Assembly: GCA_023393165.1 (NCBI GenBank)
Contig: JAEWMJ010000056.1
Coordinates: 1 to 64,000 of the forward strand
Length of the DNA stretch: 64,000 bases
Direction: 5' to 3'
DNA from: Bacillota bacterium
GTDB lineage: Bacteria > Bacillota > Clostridia > Christensenellales > Christensenellaceae
How positions within the stretch are numbered: position 1 is the first letter of the stretch; each line of letters opens with the position of its first letter. A program made the translations under genes and the position numbers. Under the pieces are notes generated by a model. The model had not been told where the DNA came from and did not search any database. It worked only from the letters and a program-made list of their open reading frames with translations. Positions 1 through 8,236 of the stretch are shown piece by piece.

Positions 1-2
1 AA

Positions 3-857
3 ATGATTAAAGATTTGGAACAGCAAATTATTAATGCGCCAGAAACAGACAATAATACAAAAATTACAAGTCAGGAATATAGTAAACAAAATAACAGTAT
101 AGACACAGTTGCCTATGTTGAGGGAAAAGGAGATATAACTTTTTCTATAAATAATAATTTTAATGTAAGTGAATTGAATTTTGATGTTCTACCAGTTTAT
201 AATCAGGTGGGCTCATTTGTAACCGACGATTTAGGATTATCAATCTCAAAAGAACAAGCCATCGAATTAGCAAAAAAAACGGTAGAAAATTTGGGCGCGG
301 ATTATATGGAGCCTGTTGGGGTTGTTTTAGCTGAAAGTGGTGACTTCGCATCAGAAAATAAAGCAAAAGCTTATACTGTAATATTTACTAGAAAAAAGGA
401 TAATCTGCCTACTTTGTATACAGGATGGGATACAAGCCTTGATGAAAATGATGATTATAGTGCAATGACGCAGTATGAAGTACTTAAAATTATAATAAAT
501 GATTCTGGAGTTGTTGGAATAAAGTGGCTTGGTAATGGTGAATTTGGAGAAAAAATAAATGAAAATGCACAAATATTATCATTTGAAGATATAATGAAAC
601 GATTTGAAAAACAAATTGGTTTTAATTATTCAAATGTAGACCCGGATAAAGAGTTCATAATTAACATAGATAAAATAAAATTTGGATATTTGCTGATAAA
701 GCAAAAAGACTCGGGGCGGCTGCTTTGGATGCCTATATGGAGTTTTTACGGGAATGGTTACTATAACGATGACAGTACTAATGCAGAAGATTATAAAGAG
801 AATTATAGACCGTTAATAATTTTAAATGCAATTGATGGGAGTAATATTGGTTGCTAA
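3..857 (+). CDS. Lipoprotein-family protein, DUF6034-like, cut by the left window edge
   Basis: The frame is open to the edge of the window, so the signal peptide and lipobox are outside. The remaining 284 residues match, by eye, the C-terminal part of the complete lipoproteins starting at 2398 and 6593. They share a late block 'WMPIWSFYGNG' (compare 'LIPTWSFMGYD' and 'LVPAWNFYGKL') and the closing block 'NAIDGSNI'. Function is unknown; related proteins sit beside two-component and ABC genes in Clostridia. The base composition is AT-rich, like the copy at 2398 and unlike the one at 6593. A degraded permease gene follows 23 bp downstream, so the pair mirrors the lipoprotein-permease order at 6593-9055. 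The family name is from memory and should be treated as tentative. Confidence 0.6.
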   Translation: MIKDLEQQIINAPETDNNTKITSQEYSKQNNSIDTVAYVEGKGDITFSINNNFNVSELNFDVLPVYNQVGSFVTDDLGLSISKEQAIELAKKTVENLGADYMEPVGVVLAESGDFASENKAKAYTVIFTRKKDNLPTLYTGWDTSLDENDDYSAMTQYEVLKIIINDSGVVGIKWLGNGEFGEKINENAQILSFEDIMKRFEKQIGFNYSNVDPDKEFIINIDKIKFGYLLIKQKDSGRLLWMPIWSFYGNGYYNDDSTNAEDYKENYRPLIILNAIDGSNIGC

Positions 858-880
858 ATGAAGGATAAGTAGGTATAAGC

Positions 881-1215
881 ATGAACTCTCTTCAATCAGA
901 TATTAAAAGAGCCATAACATCCTGGGGATTTATTGCCGGGCTCATCGGAATATGGGCGGCAATATTTTTCGATTCATTCGATACCATATTGCCCTTTTTA
1001 CAAAACAGATTGGGAGGTAGCCTTGCTACCGGTTTTCACGAGCAAATTCTGCTTAGCGCACTGTCTTCTACCTTGATGATGCTCTGCATCCCCATATTAT
1101 CCACACTGCCCTATACGACTGCAACTGTAGAGGATACAAAAGCAGATATTAAAAATCATTCCCCTTTGTGAGCATACGGTCCTATATTGTTGGCAAAGTG
1201 CTTCAATCGGAACCT
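881..1215 (+). pseudogene. Degraded ABC-2-type permease, copy of the gene at 8237
   Basis: The first 86 residues match the N-terminus of the permease at 8237 almost position by position ('SDIKRAITSWGFIAGLIGI' against 'SDIQRALTSWGFIAGIIGM'). A stop codon (TGA at 1169) ends the frame. The homology then resumes in another frame at about 1178 ('SYIVGKVL' against 'PYIVGKML') before it is lost. The gene is therefore frameshifted and truncated after two of six membrane segments. It follows a lipoprotein gene, as the intact copy does, which suggests that an ancestral lipoprotein-permease unit was duplicated and this copy decayed. Confidence 0.8.
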
Positions 1216-1264
1216 TAAGTGGGCTAGACTAAAAAAGAACAATGAAATTTAAATAAGTTTTTTA

Positions 1265-1393
1265 ATGATAATAGTGATGGCCTTTTTAATAACATCATGC
1301 CCGCTAAACCCGGAAAAGCCGACGTTGAACAAAGCTGATCTTGAAAAAGAAATTACGATAATGATATATAAAAATATATTTAATATTTTGTAA
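1265..1393 (+). pseudogene. Remnant of a lipoprotein N-terminus
   Basis: A 42-codon reading frame encodes a hydrophobic start, a lipobox-like 'LITSC' and then 'PLNPEKPTLNKADLEKEI'. This resembles the mature N-terminus of the lipoprotein at 6593 ('LSACQPSPEKAAVVQKDSD'). It ends at TAA without the rest of the protein. It is probably a leftover of a further copy of the lipoprotein family. No convincing ribosome binding site was seen. Confidence 0.5.
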
Positions 1394-1504
1394 CGTTCTG
1401 CTATTTTCTGTCATTATAGAGTGAAAGGGTTTCTAAAAAAGCTCGGATAATCTCGTAAACGTTTTAAATGACATAAAGGGGGAATGTTTATGATTGTATA
1501 GAAA

Positions 1505-1570
1505 AGTCCTTGCAAAAACCAATGGTCGTGAACTCTACCGCTTTAAGCGGTAGCCGGTTTCGCAAGGACT
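1505..1570. repeat. Nested inverted repeat, about 66 bp
   Basis: The outer arms AGTCCTTGC (1505-1513) and GCAAGGACT (1562-1570) are perfectly complementary. An inner hairpin has arms CTACCGCT (1535-1542) and AGCGGTAG (1546-1553) around a 3-nt loop. There is no T-run, so it is not a classical terminator. It could be a mobile palindromic unit, an insertion-sequence end or a structured leader of the secreted-protein gene at 1648. The rest of 1216-1647 shows only the lipoprotein remnant. Confidence 0.5.
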
Positions 1571-1647
1571 ATAATCTCAATCGTAACACAAAGGTCAAAT
1601 TTGTCAACCCATTTTAAAAATGGGGAATTACGAAAGGAGTAACCAAA

Positions 1648-2037
1648 ATGAAGAGAAGATTAACGATCTTGGCAATAGTAACTGCCTTGGTTGTGAGCTT
1701 GATGCCTGTTACAGCGTTTGCAACAGGAGAATCGCTAGTACATAGCGGAACCTCTACTACTGGATACTTTACTAATGATTACGTTGAACAGATGAATGAT
1801 AATCATATGTATTGCAATACTGCAACCGCAGACCGTTCCGGCATGCAAGTTTACCCTGTGATAAATGAGGGTGGTGGATGGGTACGGCTTACTGACAATG
1901 TTTCGTTTACTACCGGCCTTAGGTTCACCTTTCAAGATTGGTCTTACGTAAGACAAATTCATTTGCGCATCGTAAATGCGGGTGCTGCTGCAGGTGTGTC
2001 GACATATACATATGGAGTATGGAGTTTACTGCCGTAA
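1648..2037 (+). CDS. Small secreted protein of unknown function
   Basis: The protein has 129 residues. A Sec signal peptide is clear: Lys-Arg start, hydrophobic core at about 5-22 and an AFA cleavage site at about 24-26. The mature part of about 100 residues is rich in Thr, Ser, Gly and aromatic residues, contains a single Cys and has no motif I recognise. The start is supported by an AAAGGAG sequence about 8 bp upstream. It stands alone between the hairpin at 1505 and an inverted repeat downstream. Because export and self-sensing type genes follow, an exported signal, a bacteriocin-like peptide or a wall protein are all possible, but nothing in the sequence decides this. Confidence 0.6.
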   Translation: MKRRLTILAIVTALVVSLMPVTAFATGESLVHSGTSTTGYFTNDYVEQMNDNHMYCNTATADRSGMQVYPVINEGGGWVRLTDNVSFTTGLRFTFQDWSYVRQIHLRIVNAGAAAGVSTYTYGVWSLLP

Positions 2038-2072
2038 AAAAATTCCACAGCATAATCATGTAAAATAGGCTC

Positions 2073-2115
2073 GCAAGTAGCCTTCTTAAAGATTGATTTT
2101 TAGAGGGCTACTTGC
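2073..2115 (+). terminator. Inverted repeat downstream of the secreted-protein gene
   Basis: The arms GCAAGTAGCC (2073-2082) and GGCTACTTGC (2106-2115) pair over 10 bp around a 23-nt loop. There is no T-run after the second arm, so termination is likely but not certain. From here to 2397 the DNA is AT-rich and I see no gene; it should hold the promoter of the lipoprotein gene. Confidence 0.45.
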
Positions 2116-2397
2116 AAAACAAGTGCTTTGTCATGGCTAATTAAAGAGATTAAAGTAATAATTTTAAGAGTTCTATTTGAATGATCCATACTATGTTAGA
2201 TACTTGAAGTAATATAAAACAAATCGCAGTCTACTCTTAATCGTTATTTTGATAAGTAAAACATTTAGAAGGACACACAAAAATATTATAGAAAATGTTC
2301 AATGAATTTTTATAAGGTAAATTATTGATATGTTTTTGCTTGAAAGTCATAGCATGATGTGTGCAAATAGAAACATATTTAGAAAGAGAGTAGAAAT

Positions 2398-3855
2398 ATG
2401 ATTAAAATAGTTAAAAAACCAAAGAAAGTTATGGCTGTTTCCGCACTTCTTATACTTATCCTGATAGTAACATGCTTTTTAACGGCATGTCAGCCAACGC
2501 CTGTGCAAGAAGCGATTGCACAAAAAGGAAATGACAATCTGGAAGAAGGAATAAAGCAAACAGCATCACCGACTAACAAGACAGGACAAATGAATGATGA
2601 AGAAAAATGGGAATATCAAAGGGAGTATGAATCAGGTCATCGCCTTACTGTCGATGCTGTGATTATGAATAAAAATATGACAGGTATCCCTGTCGTATCA
2701 GTTAAAGAAAAACCTTTTGAAGGTGGAGAACAGATTAAAAATATCGTAAAAGTGTTTTGTCCAGATGCAAAGGTTTATGATAGAGTGGGTGTTACTAAAT
2801 CCCAGATAGAAGAAGAAATAATTATGTATGAAAAACAGTTGTATCGGTTGGAAAACGGTCTTGACGATGGTGAACAAATTGGAATTGAAATTGCAGGCGG
2901 ATATGACCCCAATAAATCCTTGGTGGAACAGATAAAGGCAACAATAGACAAACTCAAAGAAGATTATAATACTGCTCCTGATGATTCAAACTTAAAAGAT
3001 GCTACCTATCAGTTTACAATCAAAGGGGGATCTCATCAGTCGAATATGAATGCAGTAACAAATGGCCATGTCACATCAGCTGATTTTGTAAACTGGAGTT
3101 CTGACGATAGTATTTATTTAGGTTCTACCTTTTTAATGAAAGACTCTGAATATTTAAGCTCAGGTGATGGGATTAAAATACTCGACAATTTTGTTACGCC
3201 GATATCATTATCTGAAGATGATGCTTTTACAAAAGAAAAAGAGACAATTGACCACTATGTTCGAGAAATGGGCATTAACTATATGTCTCTTCAATCTGTA
3301 TGTAGAAGTGATATCGGCTACGACTATTATTATACAAGGACTATGAATGGATTCCCGGAAACATATGCAAATACTTTCTTGGGAACTCAAACAATTGATT
3401 CAGATGGTGTTATTGTTACGAATTTATGGAAACCGGAATATCTTCATATTGAAACCCAAAATGAAAAAGTTGTAAGCGTTACATGGAATAACCCATCTGA
3501 AGTGACAAACATAGATAATGAGAATGTTCAAGTTTTACCTTGGGAACGTATACAGGAAATATTCTTAAAACAGATGGATTATTTACTTTCACTAGAACCT
3601 TTAAGCAATACGAATGAAACAAATGCAATTGTTTTTCCGAAGGAGACGGAAATTGTTGTTACACGAATTGAACTTGGACTTACAAAGATACTTATGAAAG
3701 ATAACATAAATGACTACAAATTAATTCCAACGTGGAGTTTCATGGGCTATGACAAAAACTTAGTACAAGAAGGTGTAAATACAAACGCGGAGATTTGCTT
3801 TGTTACAATTAATGCAATTGACGGAACTATTATTGATCGAGGACTGATGTATTAA
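2398..3855 (+). CDS. Lipoprotein, DUF6034-like, complete copy 1
   Basis: The protein has 485 residues. The lipoprotein signal has a Lys-rich start, a hydrophobic stretch at about 14-28 and the lipobox LTAC, so the mature protein should be anchored by a diacylglyceryl-Cys outside the membrane. The mature N-terminus (CQPTPVQEAIAQKGNDN) resembles that of the copy at 6593. A charged, probably helical stretch around 135-200 is also shared in character. The C-terminus ends with 'INAIDGTIIDRG', the family signature of this locus. Start: ATG after AGAAAGAGAG. Function is unknown. It may present a sensor or antigen-like domain to the two-component system or export machinery nearby. Codon use is AT-rich compared with the copy at 6593, so the two have different histories. 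Confidence 0.7.
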   Translation: MIKIVKKPKKVMAVSALLILILIVTCFLTACQPTPVQEAIAQKGNDNLEEGIKQTASPTNKTGQMNDEEKWEYQREYESGHRLTVDAVIMNKNMTGIPVVSVKEKPFEGGEQIKNIVKVFCPDAKVYDRVGVTKSQIEEEIIMYEKQLYRLENGLDDGEQIGIEIAGGYDPNKSLVEQIKATIDKLKEDYNTAPDDSNLKDATYQFTIKGGSHQSNMNAVTNGHVTSADFVNWSSDDSIYLGSTFLMKDSEYLSSGDGIKILDNFVTPISLSEDDAFTKEKETIDHYVREMGINYMSLQSVCRSDIGYDYYYTRTMNGFPETYANTFLGTQTIDSDGVIVTNLWKPEYLHIETQNEKVVSVTWNNPSEVTNIDNENVQVLPWERIQEIFLKQMDYLLSLEPLSNTNETNAIVFPKETEIVVTRIELGLTKILMKDNINDYKLIPTWSFMGYDKNLVQEGVNTNAEICFVTINAIDGTIIDRGLMY

Positions 3856-3909
3856 TTAAGTGAAATATAGTAGATCGTCATTTAAGGTATATGGAGTACT
3901 TCCATGGGT

Positions 3910-3972
3910 CAATATGAAATCGTACACCGCTGACACGTTATAATTGAACTAGCACGGTGTAGGCTCATATTG
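3910..3972. repeat. Two-tier inverted repeat between lipoprotein copies
   Basis: Outer arms CAATATGA (3910-3917) and TCATATTG (3965-3972) are perfect. Inner arms TACACCG (3923-3929) and CGGTGTA (3955-3961) are also perfect. It lies between the stop of the lipoprotein at 2398 and the lipoprotein remnant at 4001, and may mark an old duplication or insertion junction. Neither arm is followed by a T-run. Confidence 0.45.
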
Positions 3973-4000
3973 TCATGTGTGAGAATAGTCTGAGTTAGTA

Positions 4001-4177
4001 CTGCTGGTTCCGGTATGGGATTTCTACAGGTATAAAACAAACAAATATAAAGAGGAGCAATATCAGGGATAAAGCTTGTTGAAAATAATGAATGTTATCG
4101 TACGAGATTTCTGGCTCAACTATCTGACAATCAACGCTGTTGACGGCAGTGTCATTGACAGAGTTTCGAATGTTAAA
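4001..4177 (+). pseudogene. Remnant of a lipoprotein C-terminus
   Basis: In one frame the DNA encodes 'LLVPVWDFYRYK', then a TAA, then further on 'YLTINAVDGSVIDR'. These match 'LLVPAWNFYGKL' and 'YITINAIDGSIIDT' of the lipoprotein at 6593, at nearly the right spacing. The fragment is therefore the tail of another family member, interrupted by a stop. It lies directly upstream of the two-component system, in the position where a functional lipoprotein might once have stood. Confidence 0.65.
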
Positions 4178-4320
4178 GGTAAAAACAATTACAAGGCATC
4201 ATATCAAATAAAACATTCCTACCCTTTTACTATTACTTTTACAAGTTGCAGACTTGCTTTTATCTCTTTATATGCTTACTATTTGTTTACAATATAAAAA
4301 TGATTAACAAGTATTTACAT

Positions 4321-4368
4321 TTTGATAATGCTTTGATGCAGTTTTGGTAACAAAATATGCGGTATGAT
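4321..4368 (+). promoter_or_regulatory. Three tandem 11-bp repeats plus -10 box: likely response-regulator operator
   Basis: TTTGATAATGC, TTTGATGCAGT and TTTGGTAACAA follow each other exactly 11 bp apart (4321-4353). After 9 bp comes a -10 box TATGAT (4363-4368). Head-to-tail repeats in phase with the helix that replace the -35 region are typical of sites used by OmpR/PhoB-family activators. The same arrangement occurs at 6515-6562. The element lies 40 bp before the response regulator gene, so autoregulation is likely. Confidence 0.7.
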
Positions 4369-4407
4369 AAAATTTACTATACGACACATATATGATGAGG
4401 TAATCGG

Positions 4408-5064
4408 ATGACGAAGATATTAGTAATAGAAGATAATAAGGCAATTTCCAATCTGATCTGTATGAGCCTTTCGGTGGTCGGATATGCAGTACAGCCATCC
4501 CTGGACGGGCTTGATGCGTTAAAATTAGTGGAAAACGGCGAGCATTTTGACTTGGCTGTCGTTGATATTATGCTGCCTGGGATCGACGGCTTTAGTTTGC
4601 TATCCCCTCTGAATAAGCGCGGCATTCCGGTTATTTACCTGACAGCAAAAAATGACATTGAATCCAAGTTGCGTGGATTAAAAGGCGGCGCGGAGGATTA
4701 TATCGTCAAGCCGTTTGAGATCATGGAGCTTCTTGTGCGCATCGAAAAAGTACTACAGCGACGCGGATATGCTGAAACCGTCATACGTTTAGGGAATCTT
4801 GAAATCTTCCTCAAAGAACGCATTGTGAAGCTGAATCAGGAACCATTATACTTAAAACCACGCGAATTTGACTTGCTCGTTATTCTGGCAAAAAACAAAA
4901 ACGTTGCGATGTCGCGCGAAAAATTATTGGCCGAAGTATGGGGCATAGACTTCATGGGTGAAACGCGGACAGTTGATGTCCATATCACCCATCTTCGCAA
5001 GAAGACGGGGCTTGCCATCACCTCTGTTCCTAAAATCGGCTACCGCCTGGAGCTGGAACAATGA
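4408..5064 (+). CDS. OmpR-family response regulator
   Basis: A receiver domain occupies residues 1-115, with the acidic pair Glu8/Asp9, phosphoacceptor Asp53, Thr79 and Lys101 in the expected places. A winged-helix DNA-binding domain follows at about 125-218 ('LKPREFDLLVILAKN', 'RTVDVHITHLRKK', 'GYRLE'). At 218 residues it has normal length. GAGG 7 bp before the ATG supports the start. The stop overlaps the start of the sensor kinase by 4 bp, so the two are translationally coupled. The phased repeats just upstream and in front of the lipoprotein gene at 6593 suggest its own operators. Family assignment is certain; the signal is unknown. Confidence 0.95.
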   Translation: MTKILVIEDNKAISNLICMSLSVVGYAVQPSLDGLDALKLVENGEHFDLAVVDIMLPGIDGFSLLSPLNKRGIPVIYLTAKNDIESKLRGLKGGAEDYIVKPFEIMELLVRIEKVLQRRGYAETVIRLGNLEIFLKERIVKLNQEPLYLKPREFDLLVILAKNKNVAMSREKLLAEVWGIDFMGETRTVDVHITHLRKKTGLAITSVPKIGYRLELEQ

Positions 5065-6506
5065 GAATTTCTGTCCGGCTTGCTATCTACTCCGTTATAC
5101 TTACTGCAATTGCTGTTATTCTCTGCTGCACAGTTCTGCTCATTACAACCGCGAACAGCCAAATCAATAACGCCGTCCAAAACGGCATCTCAGAACTTCG
5201 TATGCTGAACAGCGCCTTTGATGCGGAAATGGATGTTGTGGGAGATGGTCAGCTGTCGGATGCGGCAAAACGCAGCCTTATTCTTTTTGTGTTCCGAAAA
5301 TATACGGATGCGTCGGTCAGCGGTTCCCATTATATCCTGACTGATACGGAACAGACCATGTACAATGATAGTCCCATAGATCCGCGCCCATTGCTGCCCG
5401 GATTGAAGGAAAACAGCGGGCTAGCGATGAAAAGTAGCATTCAAATGGAGGATAGCACCATGCTGTGGCCGAATGTTATTGCGGAGTTAAATGGACGTAA
5501 ATATTTAGTAGTGGGCTATTGGAGCGGCAGCCTAGGCAGCAAGATGAGCTTCGATCATGAGATTTTGCTCGTGCGGGATATTACGGATGTTTACAACGGC
5601 ATCACAGCATTGGGCATTCGTTTTGCTATTATCGCGCTGATAACGGTCATCCTCAGCGCTACTGTGATGATCATTCTTATCCGGCGTGTCATGCGTCCCC
5701 TTGGAGAACTGCAAAAAAATGCCACTGCTTTGGCGAACGGACAATACGATAACCGTATTCAGATATGGGGAAAGAACGAAATCTCCGAGCTTGGGACAAG
5801 CTTCAACAAGATGGCCGATGCAATCGCCGGTCACATTGATGCCTTGAAGGAAACGGCAGAGCAGCGCAAGCTGTTGTTATCCGCGTTAACGCATGAACTC
5901 AAGACGCCTATGACAGCCATCATCGGCTATTCGGAAGCACTGATGCGGGTGCATCTTAATAAAGCGCAGCAGGAAGAATCCATTTCCTATATCAATAGCG
6001 AATGTAGACGCATTGAACGGTTGTCGCAAAAGATGATGCAGCTCATTACGCTTCATGGCGGCGAACCTGCAAACAAAGAGCCTCAACCCGTAAAAAAACT
6101 GTATGATGCTGTGGATATGACACTTCAAGGCATCGCTCGGAAAGAGGGCATAGATCTTACCTTAACAGAAAACGGTTCGCCGGTGTTTGAAATGGACATC
6201 GATATGATGGCTAGCGTGATTATCAATTTGTTTGATAATTCCCGCAAAGCTGGTGCAAAACATATCACGATTGCAGCAAAAGTTAATACCATTTCTGTAA
6301 AGGACGACGGCATGGGTATTCTGCCGGATGAGATTAAAAAAATCACGCAACCATTCTATATGGTGGACAAATCGCACAGCCAATCGGCAGGTGGAAGTGG
6401 TCTTGGCCTTGCACTTTGTGAGCTGATTATAAAAGCGCATCAAGCTTGTATGCATATCGAAAGCCAGCTTGGCAAAGGAACAGCCGTCATCATTTCTTTT
6501 AAATAA
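5061..6506 (+). CDS. Sensor histidine kinase, partner of the regulator at 4408
   Basis: The protein has 481 residues. Two membrane segments, at about 8-30 and 185-206, enclose an extracytoplasmic sensor region of about 150 residues. A HAMP segment follows at 207-260. The dimerisation domain carries His278 in 'LTHELKTPMTA'. The ATPase domain has the N box with Asn393 ('NLFDNS'), the G1 box 'DDGMGI' at 415-420 and the G2 box 'GGSGLGL' at 444-450. All key residues are present, so it should be active. It is coupled to the regulator by an ATGA overlap. The lipoprotein gene follows after a promoter with the presumed regulator site, so the kinase, regulator and lipoprotein probably form one signalling unit. 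Confidence 0.95.
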   Translation: MRISVRLAIYSVILTAIAVILCCTVLLITTANSQINNAVQNGISELRMLNSAFDAEMDVVGDGQLSDAAKRSLILFVFRKYTDASVSGSHYILTDTEQTMYNDSPIDPRPLLPGLKENSGLAMKSSIQMEDSTMLWPNVIAELNGRKYLVVGYWSGSLGSKMSFDHEILLVRDITDVYNGITALGIRFAIIALITVILSATVMIILIRRVMRPLGELQKNATALANGQYDNRIQIWGKNEISELGTSFNKMADAIAGHIDALKETAEQRKLLLSALTHELKTPMTAIIGYSEALMRVHLNKAQQEESISYINSECRRIERLSQKMMQLITLHGGEPANKEPQPVKKLYDAVDMTLQGIARKEGIDLTLTENGSPVFEMDIDMMASVIINLFDNSRKAGAKHITIAAKVNTISVKDDGMGILPDEIKKITQPFYMVDKSHSQSAGGSGLGLALCELIIKAHQACMHIESQLGKGTAVIISFK

Positions 6507-6514
6507 AATTACAA

Positions 6515-6562
6515 TTTGATAATACTTTAAAGAGTACTTGGTAACAGCAACGGTATTATGAT
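6515..6562 (+). promoter_or_regulatory. Second set of phased 11-bp repeats plus -10 box
   Basis: TTTGATAATAC (6515-6525), TTTAAAGAGTA (6526-6536) and CTTGGTAACAG (6537-6547) are 11 bp apart. The -10 box TATGAT (6557-6562) lies 9 bp further on, the same spacing as at 4321-4368. The first and third repeats are the best conserved between the two sites (TTTGATAAT and TTGGTAACA). It begins 9 bp after the sensor kinase stop and drives the lipoprotein gene at 6593. Confidence 0.7.
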
Positions 6563-6592
6563 GAAATCATAAAATGAAAGGTGGAATTGCAC

Positions 6593-8098
6593 ATGAAACG
6601 AATATTGGCCGCAGTATTGAGCCTCATATTACTTATCTCCCTTTCGGCATGCCAGCCTTCGCCGGAAAAAGCCGCGGTGGTGCAAAAGGATTCGGATCGT
6701 TTAATCGAGGACGCGCAAAAAGATGTAAAGGCCAACACGGATAAGAATTTATCCGAGCAGTATGGTATATCCGAAAGCTATACCTTTGATATGCAGGGTG
6801 CGGATGGCAAACTAAACATTCACGTTGATGCGCGCGTCAGTGTGCCGGAAGGAAACAACATGCCGATCTACCGCGTAAAAGCGGCAGAATTTACCCAGGA
6901 GACGGTAGACGCCTTTTTTCAGGCGCTTTGCGGCGACACAGAAATGTTTATTTCCTCTGGGCAGCGTTCAAAGGATCAAATTCGTGATCAGATCGTCAAT
7001 ATAAAAAAACGTATCGCTGATATAGAAAACGACCCGCAATTATCGGGAGAGTTGGAGACTATGAAACAAGGACTAGCGGAAGCGGAAAAAGCGCTGGAAA
7101 CCGCACCCGATACCGTCGTAGAAGAACGGGCGGATGGGAAACTAAGAGAAATATTTGACGCCTCTACAGATACCGATACCTCTATTGCCGCAGAACAGGG
7201 TGTGGAAGGGGCACCAAGAAAAACACTTGACGCCTCTGCAAACACCTCATATACCGGTATTGACACTTATGAAAAGGATGATAAAGGCGTGGATGGTCGG
7301 GGAAGAGTCTTTCAGGTTAAAAACGATTTGAATCCCACTATATTGTATCTTGACTACCGCAACCCGGCCGCAGTTGTCAATTTTGGGTCTTCTTCTTCTT
7401 TCCCAATCCTTGAGGATGCGGACGTTGACGCAGAAATCTTGTCCAAGATAGGATCGAAACCCAGCGAGGCCAAGCAAAAGGTACAGGAACTACTTGATAA
7501 AACCAGCTCGGGCATGGTGGTGGACAGCATCTATCTGCAGGACGACGAACAACTGGGCAATTACGACGATGTTACGCGTCCCGCAGAGCAATACGCGTAC
7601 AAGGTTTATTGCGTACGGGCGGTGGATGGCATTCCGGGTTCTTATGTCACTGGCGCAAGTCGTCCAAACGACAATGATTTGATGGCTCCGTTTTGGACGT
7701 ATGAAGGACTCGGATTCATGATCAACAGCGAAGGCATCATCTCGATGATATGGAATAATCCGATTGAAGTGATCGAAACAGTCAATGAGGATGCGCAGTT
7801 GAAACCATTCTCAGAAATACAGGAGATATTTGAAAAAATGATGCGCGTTAAATATGAACCGCAGGCTGAACACGATGAACTTGATTTTGAAATTAATCGT
7901 GTAACGCTTTCCCTGCACCGTATTATAGAGCAAAATTCCAACGATACAGGTTTACTGGTTCCGGCCTGGAACTTCTATGGGAAATTGATAGTGAACGAAT
8001 CGGGCGAGGAGCATGAAAAGATTGAACAACTTGGTGAAAGCTATATAACCATCAACGCGATCGACGGAAGTATTATTGACACATCAAAGGGTTATTAA
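6593..8098 (+). CDS. Lipoprotein, DUF6034-like, complete copy 2
   Basis: The start is placed at the ATG at 6593 because AAAGGTGG (6577-6584) lies 8 bp upstream of it; an in-frame GTG at 6581 lies inside that site. The protein has about 501 residues with a lipoprotein signal peptide ending in LSAC. A coiled-coil-like charged stretch follows at about 125-175. The C-terminal part holds 'LVPAWNFYGKL' and 'INAIDGSIID', shared with the other copies. Transcription probably starts from the regulated promoter just upstream and stops at the strong hairpin at 8115. Function is unknown; co-regulation with a two-component system suggests an envelope stress or signalling role. Confidence 0.75.
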   Translation: MKRILAAVLSLILLISLSACQPSPEKAAVVQKDSDRLIEDAQKDVKANTDKNLSEQYGISESYTFDMQGADGKLNIHVDARVSVPEGNNMPIYRVKAAEFTQETVDAFFQALCGDTEMFISSGQRSKDQIRDQIVNIKKRIADIENDPQLSGELETMKQGLAEAEKALETAPDTVVEERADGKLREIFDASTDTDTSIAAEQGVEGAPRKTLDASANTSYTGIDTYEKDDKGVDGRGRVFQVKNDLNPTILYLDYRNPAAVVNFGSSSSFPILEDADVDAEILSKIGSKPSEAKQKVQELLDKTSSGMVVDSIYLQDDEQLGNYDDVTRPAEQYAYKVYCVRAVDGIPGSYVTGASRPNDNDLMAPFWTYEGLGFMINSEGIISMIWNNPIEVIETVNEDAQLKPFSEIQEIFEKMMRVKYEPQAEHDELDFEINRVTLSLHRIIEQNSNDTGLLVPAWNFYGKLIVNESGEEHEKIEQLGESYITINAIDGSIIDTSKGY

Positions 8099-8114
8099 TT
8101 TATAGGAGAAAAAC

Positions 8115-8158
8115 AAAGCAGGCATGAAAAAGGACATGATAAATGCCATGCCTGCTTT
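8115..8158 (+). terminator. Strong hairpin terminator
   Basis: A perfect 12-bp stem is formed by AAAGCAGGCATG (8115-8126) and CATGCCTGCTTT (8147-8158), followed by a T-rich stretch. It separates the lipoprotein gene from the permease operon that starts at 8237. Confidence 0.8.
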
Positions 8159-8236
8159 CCTTTTACCTCCAAATCTCAATGGTATGGGCTATACGGAAAA
8201 AATACCCAGCCAGACCAAATAAAAGGGAGGCAGCAT

